Source: a virus. Taken from it: 37,901 nucleotides of DNA. Numbering within the stretch: the first letter of the stretch is position 1; the number at the start of each line of letters is the position of its first letter. Where the stretch lies: the IMG/VR virus record IMGVR_UViG_3300013233_000027, positions 1 through 37,901 of that record; one strand, 5' to 3'. The notes beneath the pieces were generated by a model, which made no database searches, had not been told where the DNA came from, and saw only the letters and a program-made list of their open reading frames with translations. Positions 1 to 6,159 of this stretch are shown one piece after another. The translations under genes were made by a program, and so were the position numbers.

Positions 1-96
1 ACCAATATCAATAATCTGTGCAATTCGTGCAGGATATGTACCATCCTGTACTCGTGCGCGTGTACTACTACTGGCATATTTCTCGATTAAGCTCAT
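1..96 (-). CDS. Duplicate 5' fragment of the SSB-like gene
   Basis: The first 32 codons of the SSB-like protein, read from the ATG at 96-94 on the - strand, run off the left edge. The complete gene is at 37216-37758. It is the same locus seen twice because of the terminal repeat, not a second gene copy. Confidence 0.9.
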   Translation of the reverse strand, partial: MSLIEKYASSSTRARVQDGTYPARIAQIIDIG

Positions 97-239
97 TTTG
101 TTTTCTCCGTTTTTAGTTGATTAAGTAGTTTATAGTCATAATTAGGACTTAGTAATTTTACGCAATGAGTTCCTGTCATTATATTGTTTTAATATAGATT
201 CTATATTTTTATCAGATATGTTTGGACGCCATTGTTTTA
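1..239. repeat. Terminal direct repeat, left copy
   Basis: Bases 1-239 are identical, by reading, to 37663-37901. The repeat contains the first 96 bases of the SSB-like gene and part of a 57-residue ORF, so its edges are inside genes. This is what an overlap from assembling a circular or circularly permuted genome looks like. A true T7-like terminal repeat is possible but would normally avoid splitting genes. Confidence 0.97.
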
Positions 240-315
240 TAACCTCGCTTGATAAGTCAATAACTCCAAGTAATGACATGTATGTTGTTGAATGTAGTAC
301 ATCTCTAGCCTTCAT
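142..315 (-). CDS. Hypothetical 57-aa protein upstream of SSB
   Basis: A 57-codon ORF with ATG at 315-313 and a good Shine-Dalgarno (AGGGG, 5-6 nt upstream). It ends 45 nt before the SSB-like start codon on the circle, so the two are probably co-transcribed. The product is basic, with a short helix-turn-helix-like stretch around residues 15-40 (LGVIDLSSEVIKQW), but I do not recognise a family. The right terminal repeat holds only the 3' part. Support is the ribosome site, direction and position. Function unknown. Confidence 0.6.
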   Translation of the reverse strand: MKARDVLHSTTYMSLLGVIDLSSEVIKQWRPNISDKNIESILKQYNDRNSLRKITKS

Positions 316-472
316 ATATTCCCCTATAACTTTCGATGTTCGATGTTAATGCACATTCCTCTACCAAGCCCTACACAACTAAGTGTAAGGATTAGATTGC
401 TATAACTTTTCGAGAGATTCGAGTGGTTAAATGCTTAGGTCTTTCTCCTAAGTGGAAATACTTTTCTCATTA

Positions 473-604
473 TCACGCTATTTCCCGAACTATGAAAGGC
501 TTTAGGATTTGTCTCCCAAGCTGCTCTTGATTAACTATTTCTAGCCAATCTGCCATTCGTTCTCCGCTTACGCTTGTCCTTTGATAAGCCCAACAGTAGG
601 ACAT
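473..604 (-). CDS. Doubtful 43-aa ORF
   Basis: The only sizeable open frame in the structured gap is 43 codons (MSYCWAYQRT...IVREIA). An internal ATG at 556 has a better ribosome site (GGAGAACG). The frame stays open upstream of 604 for about eight further codons with no start. The product is rich in Trp, Gln and Arg and not recognised. It could be a small gene, a gene remnant, or chance inside an RNA element. Confidence 0.2.
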   Translation of the reverse strand: MSYCWAYQRTSVSGERMADWLEIVNQEQLGRQILKPFIVREIA

Positions 605-679
605 AAGAATTAAACCCTGCCAGTGTTACCCAACGATTTAATAATGGTATTATGCTTTGTTCTATTTATACGAGTGGTT

Positions 680-757
680 ACCAGTCAACTCATATAAAAC
701 CAAGTCAATGTGGGGGAACTTCAAGAAGAAGATTTACCACCCCACGAGCTGACTGGT
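680..757 (-). other. Extended hairpin just 3' of the helicase gene
   Basis: Positions 680-691 pair with 746-757 (11 of 12 bp). Inside them 710-715 pairs with 740-745 (GTGGGG/CCCCAC) and 719-722 with 728-731 around a 5-nt loop, leaving an 18-nt bulge at 692-709. On the - strand this RNA starts about 38 nt after the helicase stop. There is no clean U-run, so it is not a textbook terminator. It may protect the 3' end, be processed, or belong to a larger RNA. Confidence 0.5.
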
Positions 758-794
758 GTTGCGTACTATAGACACTTGTTTATTACTTTGCAAG

Positions 795-2999
795 CTATCC
801 TTTGAAACTTGCGCATTTACTATGAAACTTTATTGGAATATCACCAATAGCACCATTTCTGTTTTTACCAACAATCAATAAAGCGTCCTCGATTAAGTCC
901 TTTCCCTTATTAGCTCTATATGGAAATAATATTAAATCAGCATCATTTTCAACTGCACTACTATCACTAAGGTTTGCAATCGTTGGTTTACATCCGTCTG
1001 CTTCCCTGTTCAGTTGTGATAACAGGATAACAGCGCAATTAAGCTCCTTAGAAGCCCCTTTAAGCGCTCTTGTCATGTCTGCAATCTCTAAGTGTCGTTT
1101 CTTTGTGCTATCGCCTTTAATAAGCCCTAGATAGTCGATAAGTAGAACATCCAATCCTTGATGTTTCTTATGCTTTCTAGCTTGTGCAATAATCTTAGGC
1201 ACTGTCATATTACTATCATCGTTCACGAACAATTTAAGCTTTGTCATATCTTGCGTTGCAACTGCTGCATTACTCCAAACTTCCGAAGGAAAGCTTTCCG
1301 CTGTGCGCAATGACATTAAGTTCAGGTTTGATAATGTGCTTGTTACACGATACCCAATAGAAAGCTTATCCATTTCAATAGAGTTAAAGCATACATTATT
1401 CTCTTTTGCCATGTGTATTGCCATATCCATAGCAAGGCTAGTATTATGTGTGACTGTATAATCACCCACTACATATAAGCATGTGCCATGACTAACAGAT
1501 ATACATTGCGCTTCTTCATCGCCAATATATTCAATACTCTCAATATTAAGATTTCGAACGCGCTTTGTTCCAGTTAGTCGTTCAAGTTTATGAGGAATTG
1601 TAACAAACTGTTGCTTGTTCTCATGGCTAATATATAAGCAGTAATTCCTTTTCCCTAGCTTCTTTTCTCCTTTGTATGTGTATTCTGGGATTCTGCTACT
1701 CATCGAACAAAAGCAACCCAATCCTCTAGCTAATTTTTGCACATCAATAGCAAGCTGCTTACTAGATGTTGAGTATGTCATGTTGTTTGATTTTTCAACA
1801 GTCCCGTCTGTATCCATTAAGCCATTCATTAAAGCTAAACGAGTTTCCTTAGTGGCAGAAAAATATTGTTTTGGAATGAATTTTGATGTTGATTTACAAC
1901 CAATCAAACCAAACTCTTTAAGCTTATTTAGTAGCCAGTTATTTTTACCCTTAGTGGTTGTTAATGAATAATCAATAATACTTTTGCCATGAAGCTTTAG
2001 CTCTACATCACCTAACATTGGTTTAATTTTATTCAGGATGAAGTCATGGCTTGTTGTAAGCTTAACTGTATTGGTTAGGCATCCATCCCCAATCAATACA
2101 CCAAGTAAATATGGATGAATATCAATATCTTTATCAACACCAAACTCGCCAATAATTCTAGGTATAAATAGCTTTTTATTGTAGCGATAGCATTTATTCT
2201 TCTCAATCAATTCTCTTGTTGTTAATGTCCGAAACTCGCCCCAGTGGTGACTCTTAACGCTCCATTGGTGGTCAAGTCCTGCGTCAACTGTTCGCCCATC
2301 ACTTAACTTAATTCTATAAATAGGCTTCTCACCTTGAGGAAATACACCTGTCACAACAGATTCTTCCCCATCAACACTTGCTACTTTATCACCAATCATA
2401 ATATCTCCCATGCGTATAGTACTACCACATGAAAGTAACACTTTTGTATCTAAAGTCAACTCTTTACCCTGTGACGCTCGTGCAGCAATGATGGTTAAAT
2501 TCTGCCGTTCAAGCCCTCCAATCATTGTATCCAATGCTTTGATACCAGTCTTGATAAATCTACTCGTACCGTTACCTGCAACTCGCTCACGCATATCATT
2601 ATAAACATCCAATGATACATCACCAATCTCTGAATAATCTGATGATGTTACAGGCTCATCAATATGTATTGAAGCAACTGCTTCACCCAATGTTGAGCCT
2701 GTCTTAATCATTGCCAATGCTTTGTGCATTTCCACTTCAAACACACGAACATTATAAGCATCTTTAATCTCTTTCTGAATTAAGCCATGTACTGACTGCT
2801 GACATTCATCAAGAGCTTCTTTGATTTCTGTTTCTGCTGATAGCTTTGTTGCAAGTTCAACAATATCAAAAGAGCCTTCCTGCATAGCTGCAAATATATC
2901 TCTATACTTAGCATTCTGAAAATGTGCAGGGGTAAGTTCTGATAATCCAATCAGAGTTTCATTCATCAATAGATTTCCAATATAACCTGCTTCATTCAT
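795..2999 (-). CDS. Replicative DnaB-family helicase with in-frame intein
   Basis: The 734-aa precursor unwinds DNA at the phage fork after splicing to about 394 aa. Residues 1-100 resemble the DnaB N-terminal domain. The RecA-like ATPase core starts near residue 150. The Walker A loop (ARASQGK^TSLAMD) is split after Lys179 by a 340-residue intein (180-519). After it come Walker B (DVLLIDYLGLI) and the SQLNRE...NLSDSSAVENDAD segment typical of DnaB. The start is ATG 2999, with GGAG 7 nt upstream and a 1-nt overlap with the loader gene. The spliced length is slightly short for DnaB (about 450), which is common in phages. Without splicing the P-loop cannot form, so splicing should be essential for replication. 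Confidence 0.93.
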   Translation of the reverse strand: MNEAGYIGNLLMNETLIGLSELTPAHFQNAKYRDIFAAMQEGSFDIVELATKLSAETEIKEALDECQQSVHGLIQKEIKDAYNVRVFEVEMHKALAMIKTGSTLGEAVASIHIDEPVTSSDYSEIGDVSLDVYNDMRERVAGNGTSRFIKTGIKALDTMIGGLERQNLTIIAARASQGKELTLDTKVLLSCGSTIRMGDIMIGDKVASVDGEESVVTGVFPQGEKPIYRIKLSDGRTVDAGLDHQWSVKSHHWGEFRTLTTRELIEKNKCYRYNKKLFIPRIIGEFGVDKDIDIHPYLLGVLIGDGCLTNTVKLTTSHDFILNKIKPMLGDVELKLHGKSIIDYSLTTTKGKNNWLLNKLKEFGLIGCKSTSKFIPKQYFSATKETRLALMNGLMDTDGTVEKSNNMTYSTSSKQLAIDVQKLARGLGCFCSMSSRIPEYTYKGEKKLGKRNYCLYISHENKQQFVTIPHKLERLTGTKRVRNLNIESIEYIGDEEAQCISVSHGTCLYVVGDYTVTHNTSLAMDMAIHMAKENNVCFNSIEMDKLSIGYRVTSTLSNLNLMSLRTAESFPSEVWSNAAVATQDMTKLKLFVNDDSNMTVPKIIAQARKHKKHQGLDVLLIDYLGLIKGDSTKKRHLEIADMTRALKGASKELNCAVILLSQLNREADGCKPTIANLSDSSAVENDADLILFPYRANKGKDLIEDALLIVGKNRNGAIGDIPIKFHSKCASFKG
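1443..2462 (-). other. Class 3-type intein with LAGLIDADG endonuclease
   Basis: Residues 180-519 of the helicase precursor. Block A begins ELTLDTKVLL, with Glu at position 1 in place of Cys/Ser. Block B has DHQW (His244, Trp246). Block F has AQCISV (Cys499). The C-end is VTHN followed by Thr+1 (Thr517, His518, Asn519). Trp at B:12, Cys at F:4 and Thr at G:5 are the WCT signature of class 3 inteins, which use the block F Cys as first nucleophile and do not need Cys1. Dodecapeptide endonuclease motifs LLGVLIGDG (298-306) and LMNGLMDTDG (390-399) indicate an intact homing endonuclease. The insertion site is the P-loop, between Lys and Thr. Confidence 0.92.
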
Positions 3000-3403
3000 T
3001 ACCAGTCTCCAGTTTTGAGTTCGTTAATAACATCCATAACAACATCCAGTTCATCTTCCCATCTCTTTTGATTAAGCCATGTGCTAGGCATAGGAATAAA
3101 TTGACCACCATTCTTTTGCCATTGTTCTGTCTCCTTAAACATTTCAACTGATTTCATAATCATTTCAGTTAGTTCTTGGTTAGGATTCATTGCAAGCCAT
3201 TTCTTCTTACAGGCTGACTTACCCTGCTTCTTAGGATAAGCCACCCAAAAGCTCTCAAAGTCCTTTACAATGGATTCTAAGCCCCTGTATGGCGATTGCA
3301 TTTGCTCAATCACCTCATCAATATGCGCTTGTTTAATAACAATGATTGAATTGTTGTCTTTCAAGCATAAATCACCATTATCATAATGATATACGATACA
3401 CAT
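2999..3403 (-). CDS. Putative helicase loader / replication initiation protein
   Basis: This 134-aa protein carries the module FESFWVAYPKKQGK...GGQFIPMPSTWLNQKRW, which is well known at the C-terminus of phage replication-initiation and primosomal proteins of DnaT/gp18 type. It lies immediately upstream of the helicase with a 1-nt overlap, the usual place for a loader. I chose ATG 3403, which overlaps the preceding TGA and has AGGA 9 nt upstream; an in-frame TTG lies 6 nt earlier. No ATPase P-loop is present, so it would act as an adaptor, not as an AAA+ DnaC-like loader. The N-terminal 45 residues are not recognised. Confidence 0.7.
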   Translation of the reverse strand: MCIVYHYDNGDLCLKDNNSIIVIKQAHIDEVIEQMQSPYRGLESIVKDFESFWVAYPKKQGKSACKKKWLAMNPNQELTEMIMKSVEMFKETEQWQKNGGQFIPMPSTWLNQKRWEDELDVVMDVINELKTGDW

Positions 3404-3786
3404 CACCAACCATCCTGCAATTTAATCCAATTATTAAAATGCTCTTGTACCTGCTTGTGACTGATGCCATAAACTTCCACAGCATCAACTGTATCTTCTA
3501 TCTCATATGTCACCATTGCTTCATGGTTTCCAAGTTCATAATAAACGATATGTTTAGTGCCATACTTATCAAGCACCTTCTTTGCGTGCATATCTATAGC
3601 TTCAGACATACCTTCCGACAATGCTTTAGCATTATCAAGTGGTACAACTAAACCGCTTGAAATCTGCACATACTTAACACCTTCCTTCTTTTGTTCTTCA
3701 AGCTTTTCGTTACTGAAGCAATAAAATGCTTCATGCTTATCCATAAGCTTTGAAATGGTTTCATCTAGCTCTGTTCTGTCAATCAT
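3403..3786 (-). CDS. Conserved phage hypothetical protein (YELGNHE type)
   Basis: A 127-aa acidic, mostly helical protein without membrane segments. The central KHIVYYELGNHEAMVTYEI block resembles a family of uncharacterised phage early proteins (DUF7659-like; I am not certain of the assignment). It starts at ATG 3786 behind AGGGAG, overlaps the upstream gene by 8 nt and the loader start by 1 nt. It therefore sits in the replication operon and is probably translated by coupling. Function unknown. Confidence 0.75.
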   Translation of the reverse strand: MIDRTELDETISKLMDKHEAFYCFSNEKLEEQKKEGVKYVQISSGLVVPLDNAKALSEGMSEAIDMHAKKVLDKYGTKHIVYYELGNHEAMVTYEIEDTVDAVEVYGISHKQVQEHFNNWIKLQDGW

Positions 3787-3958
3787 GTTTAACTCCCTTA
3801 ATCAGCTCAATTTTCTCATTAAGCATTTCCAATAAACTATTATCATGCGCTATTAAATCTGCTGCTCCATCCAATGTATGATGTACATAAGCTTCGTATT
3901 GTTGCCATTCAATACCTCGTTCTTGTTGCTCTTGCCATGCTTCAGCACTCAATCCCAT
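3779..3958 (-). CDS. Small hypothetical early protein, 59 aa
   Basis: Start chosen at ATG 3958 because GGAGG lies 7 nt upstream. The open frame extends 15 codons further to 4003 but that stretch has no ribosome site. The protein (MGLSAEAWQEQQERG...) is acidic, rich in Gln and Glu and probably helical. It overlaps the neighbour on each side by 8-17 nt. No family recognised. Confidence 0.7.
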   Translation of the reverse strand: MGLSAEAWQEQQERGIEWQQYEAYVHHTLDGAADLIAHDNSLLEMLNEKIELIKGVKHD

Positions 3959-4172
3959 CTTTGACCTCCATTGAATAAGACGCAAAACTAACCTTATCAC
4001 CAAATTTATTTGCAGAACTCACACGCTCTGTTTTAAGCTTATATCCATAAACTTTTAGCCTATGAATAACAGCACTAAGCCTATACACACCGCATTCATT
4101 TAATGCTTGCATAGGCTGAATAGCCCCATGTGTTCTAATGTACGCTAAAATCCGTTTCTCTTGGTTTCCCAT
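3942..4172 (-). CDS. Winged-helix HTH protein, HTH_39-like
   Basis: This 76-aa protein begins GNQEKRILAYIRTHG and continues with ALNECGVYRLSAVIHRLKVYGY and KLKTER. That is the layout of the small phage winged-helix family HTH_39 (PF14090): a helix, a turn with the Gly-Val/Ile step, a recognition helix, then a beta wing. Members sit in early operons and are thought to bind DNA; no target is known. ATG 4172 has GGGAG 8 nt upstream. It overlaps its upstream neighbour by 38 nt. Confidence 0.75.
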   Translation of the reverse strand: MGNQEKRILAYIRTHGAIQPMQALNECGVYRLSAVIHRLKVYGYKLKTERVSSANKFGDKVSFASYSMEVKDGIEC

Positions 4173-4449
4173 TTATTCGCTCCCTTATATATTCCATAAA
4201 ATTGCTCTTTGGCATGTTAAACATATATGCCGCTTCTTCTGGTGATGCTCCATTGTTAAGAACATCAATCATAAACAGTGTTTTAGACAGCCCTTCCGCA
4301 TACCCCCCTAAGCCCTCTTGCCCTTCTAACAAGGTTATGGTCCATTCAGACAATAAAAACCCCTTAGGCTTTGATATATAGGCATAGAAGGCACATGCTT
4401 TTAGCTGTGCATCACTGTTACATGACAACACAGCTTCTTTGTATGTCAT
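4135..4449 (-). CDS. Hypothetical early protein, 104 aa
   Basis: Starts at ATG 4449, sharing ATGA with the stop of the preceding micro-gene, with only a weak ribosome site, so translational coupling is likely. The C-terminal half (ASPEEAAYMFNMPKSNFMEY) reads like a helix-turn-helix, with a 'gain-A..fnm..s.v' rhythm. The N-terminal half is not recognised. A DNA-binding role is plausible but unproven. Confidence 0.7.
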   Translation of the reverse strand: MTYKEAVLSCNSDAQLKACAFYAYISKPKGFLLSEWTITLLEGQEGLGGYAEGLSKTLFMIDVLNNGASPEEAAYMFNMPKSNFMEYIRERINGKPRETDFSVH

Positions 4450-4619
4450 AACCCATTCATTGACTTCAATGTTTCTGCTAGTTCCTTCACAATTTCATTA
4501 AAGTCAAGCTTTTGACGCTTAACAACTAGACATAAATTATGCACTGCATATTGTAAATCTTTCATATTAACCTCGGCTTGGTATTTATCAGACAATGCTC
4601 GCCCTTCATATTCATCCAT
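4446..4619 (-). CDS. Micro-gene, 57 aa
   Basis: MDEYEGRALS...LKSMNGL, 57 aa, acidic N-terminus followed by two predicted helices. GGAG lies 8 nt before ATG 4619. It overlaps the upstream micro-gene by 8 nt and the downstream start by 4 nt (ATGA). Too short for most automatic length cut-offs. Function unknown. Confidence 0.65.
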   Translation of the reverse strand: MDEYEGRALSDKYQAEVNMKDLQYAVHNLCLVVKRQKLDFNEIVKELAETLKSMNGL

Positions 4620-4770
4620 TCATCATTCTCCTTTGTAGTGATTTCATCAACATTCGACCATATTCAATATCTTCATGGTCAAACTTCTTTAACGCATGTT
4701 GCGTAACCTTAATCGCAAGGCTCTTTGTTCGTGCATATCGAATTGCACCCATATACCATAATATATTCAT
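4612..4770 (-). CDS. Micro-gene, 52 aa, basic
   Basis: MNILWYMGAIRYARTKS... encodes a 52-aa basic, helical protein with pI well above neutral. ATG 4770 shares ATGA with the stop of the upstream membrane micro-gene. GGGAG lies 8-9 nt upstream. No family recognised. A nucleic-acid or host-factor binding peptide is possible from its charge only. Confidence 0.6.
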   Translation of the reverse strand: MNILWYMGAIRYARTKSLAIKVTQHALKKFDHEDIEYGRMLMKSLQRRMMNG

Positions 4771-4922
4771 CTTCGATTCTCCCTAGAAATAAGCCCTTTA
4801 CAGACACCCCCCATAACATATAGGACTACAATCAATCCAATAGCCATAATGACTACGCTTAGGAATTGGGTAAAAATAAAGGCTAATAATATTAAGGCTG
4901 TTAATATGCCTATCGTTTTCAT
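4767..4922 (-). CDS. Two-TM small membrane protein, 51 aa
   Basis: The 51-aa product is almost all hydrophobic: about residues 4-20 (IGILTALILLAFIF) and 23-40 (VVIMAIGLIVVLYVMGG), ending in a basic tail (SRENRR). It should sit in the inner membrane. AGGAG lies 7 nt before ATG 4922, and ATGA overlaps link it to both neighbours. Early phage membrane peptides often act in takeover or superinfection exclusion, but nothing here shows which. Confidence 0.65.
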   Translation of the reverse strand: MKTIGILTALILLAFIFTQFLSVVIMAIGLIVVLYVMGGVCKGLISRENRR

Positions 4923-5035
4923 TGTTTACTCCTATGTTTTCTGGATATAAGTTTTTTTATAGGTTTCTCGGTTTTTTCTATAATTCTGATTATTGTGTAA
5001 GCTGTTGATATTAAACGACTTATCTTAAATATCAC
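4919..5035 (-). CDS. Micro-gene, 38 aa, GTG start
   Basis: A 38-aa basic peptide (MIFKISRLIS...RKHRSKQ) starting at GTG 5035, with GGAGG 8 nt upstream. A second GTG at 5041 is too close to that site. Its TGA overlaps the next ATG, continuing the ATGA chain, which is the main argument that it is real. It begins about 50 nt after the terminator of the 166-aa gene. Confidence 0.45.
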   Translation of the reverse strand: MIFKISRLISTAYTIIRIIEKTEKPIKKLISRKHRSKQ

Positions 5036-5085
5036 TATCACTCCCTCCTGCTCGGTTTACTCGGTTTCACTATTTACCCCGAAGG

Positions 5086-5114
5086 GTTAAAATAAAGCCC
5101 CCAATTAAGGGGGC
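5086..5114 (-). terminator. Intrinsic terminator after the 166-aa gene
   Basis: On the - strand GCCCCC pairs with GGGGGC (5109-5114 with 5097-5102) around a 6-nt loop, followed by TTTATTTTAA (5087-5096). It lies 10 nt after the stop at 5124 and separates this gene from the micro-gene chain. Confidence 0.85.
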
Positions 5115-5123
5115 AATATCTGT

Positions 5124-5624
5124 TTAGCCTTCGCCGCGTAACAGGATGGCATCAGCTAACGCTTCAAGGTCAGCAGCTTCACTCTTGTCTGGGCGACCTT
5201 CAACGCTATTGCTTTGGTCGTGGATGTTTGACGCTTGTTTAATAACATCCTCTTTTGAGATGCCATTGCTACGCAAATCAGCAATCAAGCCGAGTGCATC
5301 GCTATCAACATCATGCAAGACCAAGAAAGGCATATTCGAGCCGCTTTGATAGATGAAAACTTTTAGTTCGTCGTGCATCAAGCTACACAATAACTTGCCT
5401 TCAGCGTGCATCTTAGGCGTGTGCATACGCTCAGCTTGACCAGTAGCCTTAGTTTTCATTTTAGCCGTGTTACCGTCCAACTGAAGCTTTACATGATACA
5501 CAAGCTTAGACTGTGATGATTGAACCATTGTGTGAAAATAATTGTGTTTCTTGTTGTAAGCCATTGCTGCTGCATTGGTTAATGTGTTTGTGCTGCTTTC
5601 CAAGTTTTCTAGTTGTGATTTCAT
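5124..5624 (-). CDS. Hypothetical 166-aa early protein, own transcription unit
   Basis: Start chosen at ATG 5624, where AAAAGGAG sits 8 nt upstream; the open frame reaches 5684 without a ribosome site. The 166-aa soluble protein has a Ser/Thr/Asn-rich N-terminus, a central HVKLQLDGNTAKMKTKATGQ segment that may be a beta hairpin, and an acidic C-terminal helix (EAADLEALADAILLRGEG). No catalytic motif or known family. A TATAAT box upstream and a strong terminator downstream suggest it is made separately, perhaps at high level. Confidence 0.75.
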   Translation of the reverse strand: MKSQLENLESSTNTLTNAAAMAYNKKHNYFHTMVQSSQSKLVYHVKLQLDGNTAKMKTKATGQAERMHTPKMHAEGKLLCSLMHDELKVFIYQSGSNMPFLVLHDVDSDALGLIADLRSNGISKEDVIKQASNIHDQSNSVEGRPDKSEAADLEALADAILLRGEG

Positions 5625-5670
5625 TTGAAATCTCCTTTTGTTTTGAATATCACCCTTTGGCGATTGGTTT

Positions 5671-5676
5671 ATTATA
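5671..5676 (-). promoter_or_regulatory. Candidate sigma70 -10 box for the 166-aa gene
   Basis: A perfect TATAAT on the - strand, about 47 nt before the start codon. No good -35 hexamer is seen at 16-18 nt; the nearest is AT-rich. An imperfect palindrome (CCCCAATTATTAAGGG, 5680-5695) lies just upstream and could be an operator. Confidence 0.45.
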
Positions 5677-5829
5677 TACCCCAATTATTAAGGGTTTATG
5701 AAATTTGTATTAAAATTTGTTAATAAACGGCATTTTATCATTATTTATTCGGATTATTTTTCCATCTTTGGAGCAGCGAGTCGTAGGGGCGCGATAGCCC
5801 CGTAATCAAAGCCCCAAACTTAATGCAAA

Positions 5830-5880
5830 AAAAAGAATTAACATCTTCATCGCAGCAATGAAATTGCGATGAATGTTAAT
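5830..5880 (-). terminator. Probable intrinsic terminator/attenuator in the early leader
   Basis: On the - strand ATTAACA plus TTCATCGCA pair with TGCGATGAA plus TGTTAAT (16 bp with a 2-nt bulge, 10-nt loop), followed directly by TCTTTTTTTT. That is a terminator for leftward transcripts. An outer stem, CTTAATGCAAA with TTTGCATTAAG (5883-5893 with 5819-5829), closes over it and includes the last U residues, so it could compete with or mask the U-run. Confidence 0.65.
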
Positions 5881-5957
5881 GCTTTGCATTAAGAGCAAAT
5901 AAGCGCAGAACAACATCACATAGACCAATGACACGGCTTCTCGTGGCATGGCTATGT

Positions 5958-5996
5958 TCTGTTGTTAGAAGCGGCGGCAAAGCCGCTATAAACAGA
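5958..5996 (-). other. Hairpin directly after the 53-aa gene
   Basis: Starting at the base after the TAG stop, TCTGTT/AACAGA encloses AGCGGC/GCCGCT with a 6-nt loop. No U-run follows. It may stabilise the 3' end of the short two-gene message or act with the terminator about 80 nt further on. Confidence 0.45.
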
Positions 5997-6158
5997 CTAC
6001 AACAACTCATTAACCAAGAATGCAATACCATATCCAACAGCACTACCAACTGCCGCAAATGTAATATCACGACTATCAACCTTGAAATCGTTATCAACAA
6101 CTTCAGCTTCAATAACTTTCTTATCATCAACCTTTTTATCACTATTATTATTATTCAT
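5997..6158 (-). CDS. Small membrane-anchored protein, 53 aa
   Basis: Start chosen at ATG 6158, with AAAGGAG 7 nt upstream; the longer frame to 6197 lacks this site. The N-terminal 30 residues are polar and charged (Asn run, DKKVDDKKV, EAEVVDND). Residues 33-53 form one hydrophobic helix (AAVGSAVGYGIAFLVNELL) with GxxxG spacing, giving a C-tail membrane anchor. Its ribosome site lies inside the end of the 44-aa gene, so the two are coupled. Function unknown; probably among the first proteins made. Confidence 0.65.
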   Translation of the reverse strand: MNNNNSDKKVDDKKVIEAEVVDNDFKVDSRDITFAAVGSAVGYGIAFLVNELL

Positions 6159-6159
6159 A

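Larger units (their letters stand above)
316..794 (-). other. 480-nt structured non-coding gap after the helicase
   Basis: No ORF of 60 codons or more lies here, which is unusual in such a tightly packed genome. The DNA has several inverted repeats: 369-376 with 383-390 (8 bp, 6-nt loop), 434-439 with 447-452 (6 bp), and a large element at 680-757. A 12-base motif TATAACTTT(T)CGA occurs twice (about 325-336 and 401-413). I tested it for tRNA T-loops, the group I intron P7 consensus and tmRNA ends and saw none. It may be an untranslated leader for the SSB transcript, an unclassified structured RNA, or a decayed gene. Confidence 0.5.
5685..5996 (-). other. Structured leader region between early genes
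   Basis: About 310 nt with no convincing gene but dense inverted repeats. 5786-5790 pairs with 5797-5801 (GGGGC/GCCCC), flanked by CTTTG/CAAAG (5766-5770, 5807-5811). A very long nested hairpin spans 5819-5893. 5970-5975 pairs with 5982-5987, enclosed by 5958-5963 with 5991-5996. Transcripts from the control region would cross all of this after the two tiny genes, so it can control how much RNA reaches the downstream early genes. Confidence 0.6.

Noticed and set aside
1-239. T7-like natural terminal repeat
   Set aside because: The repeat cuts through two coding genes and the rest of the genome looks P22-like, so an assembly overlap of a circular or permuted genome is more likely; read mapping of ends would settle it.
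316-794. Group I intron, tRNA or tmRNA
   Set aside because: No P7-type core, no T-loop consensus with a matching acceptor stem, and no tmRNA end sequences could be found on either strand.
5876-6142. 88-aa leftward ORF rich in Leu, Ile, Arg
   Set aside because: It overlaps the 53-aa gene out of frame, has no ribosome site and runs through the structured leader; it looks like a shadow frame.
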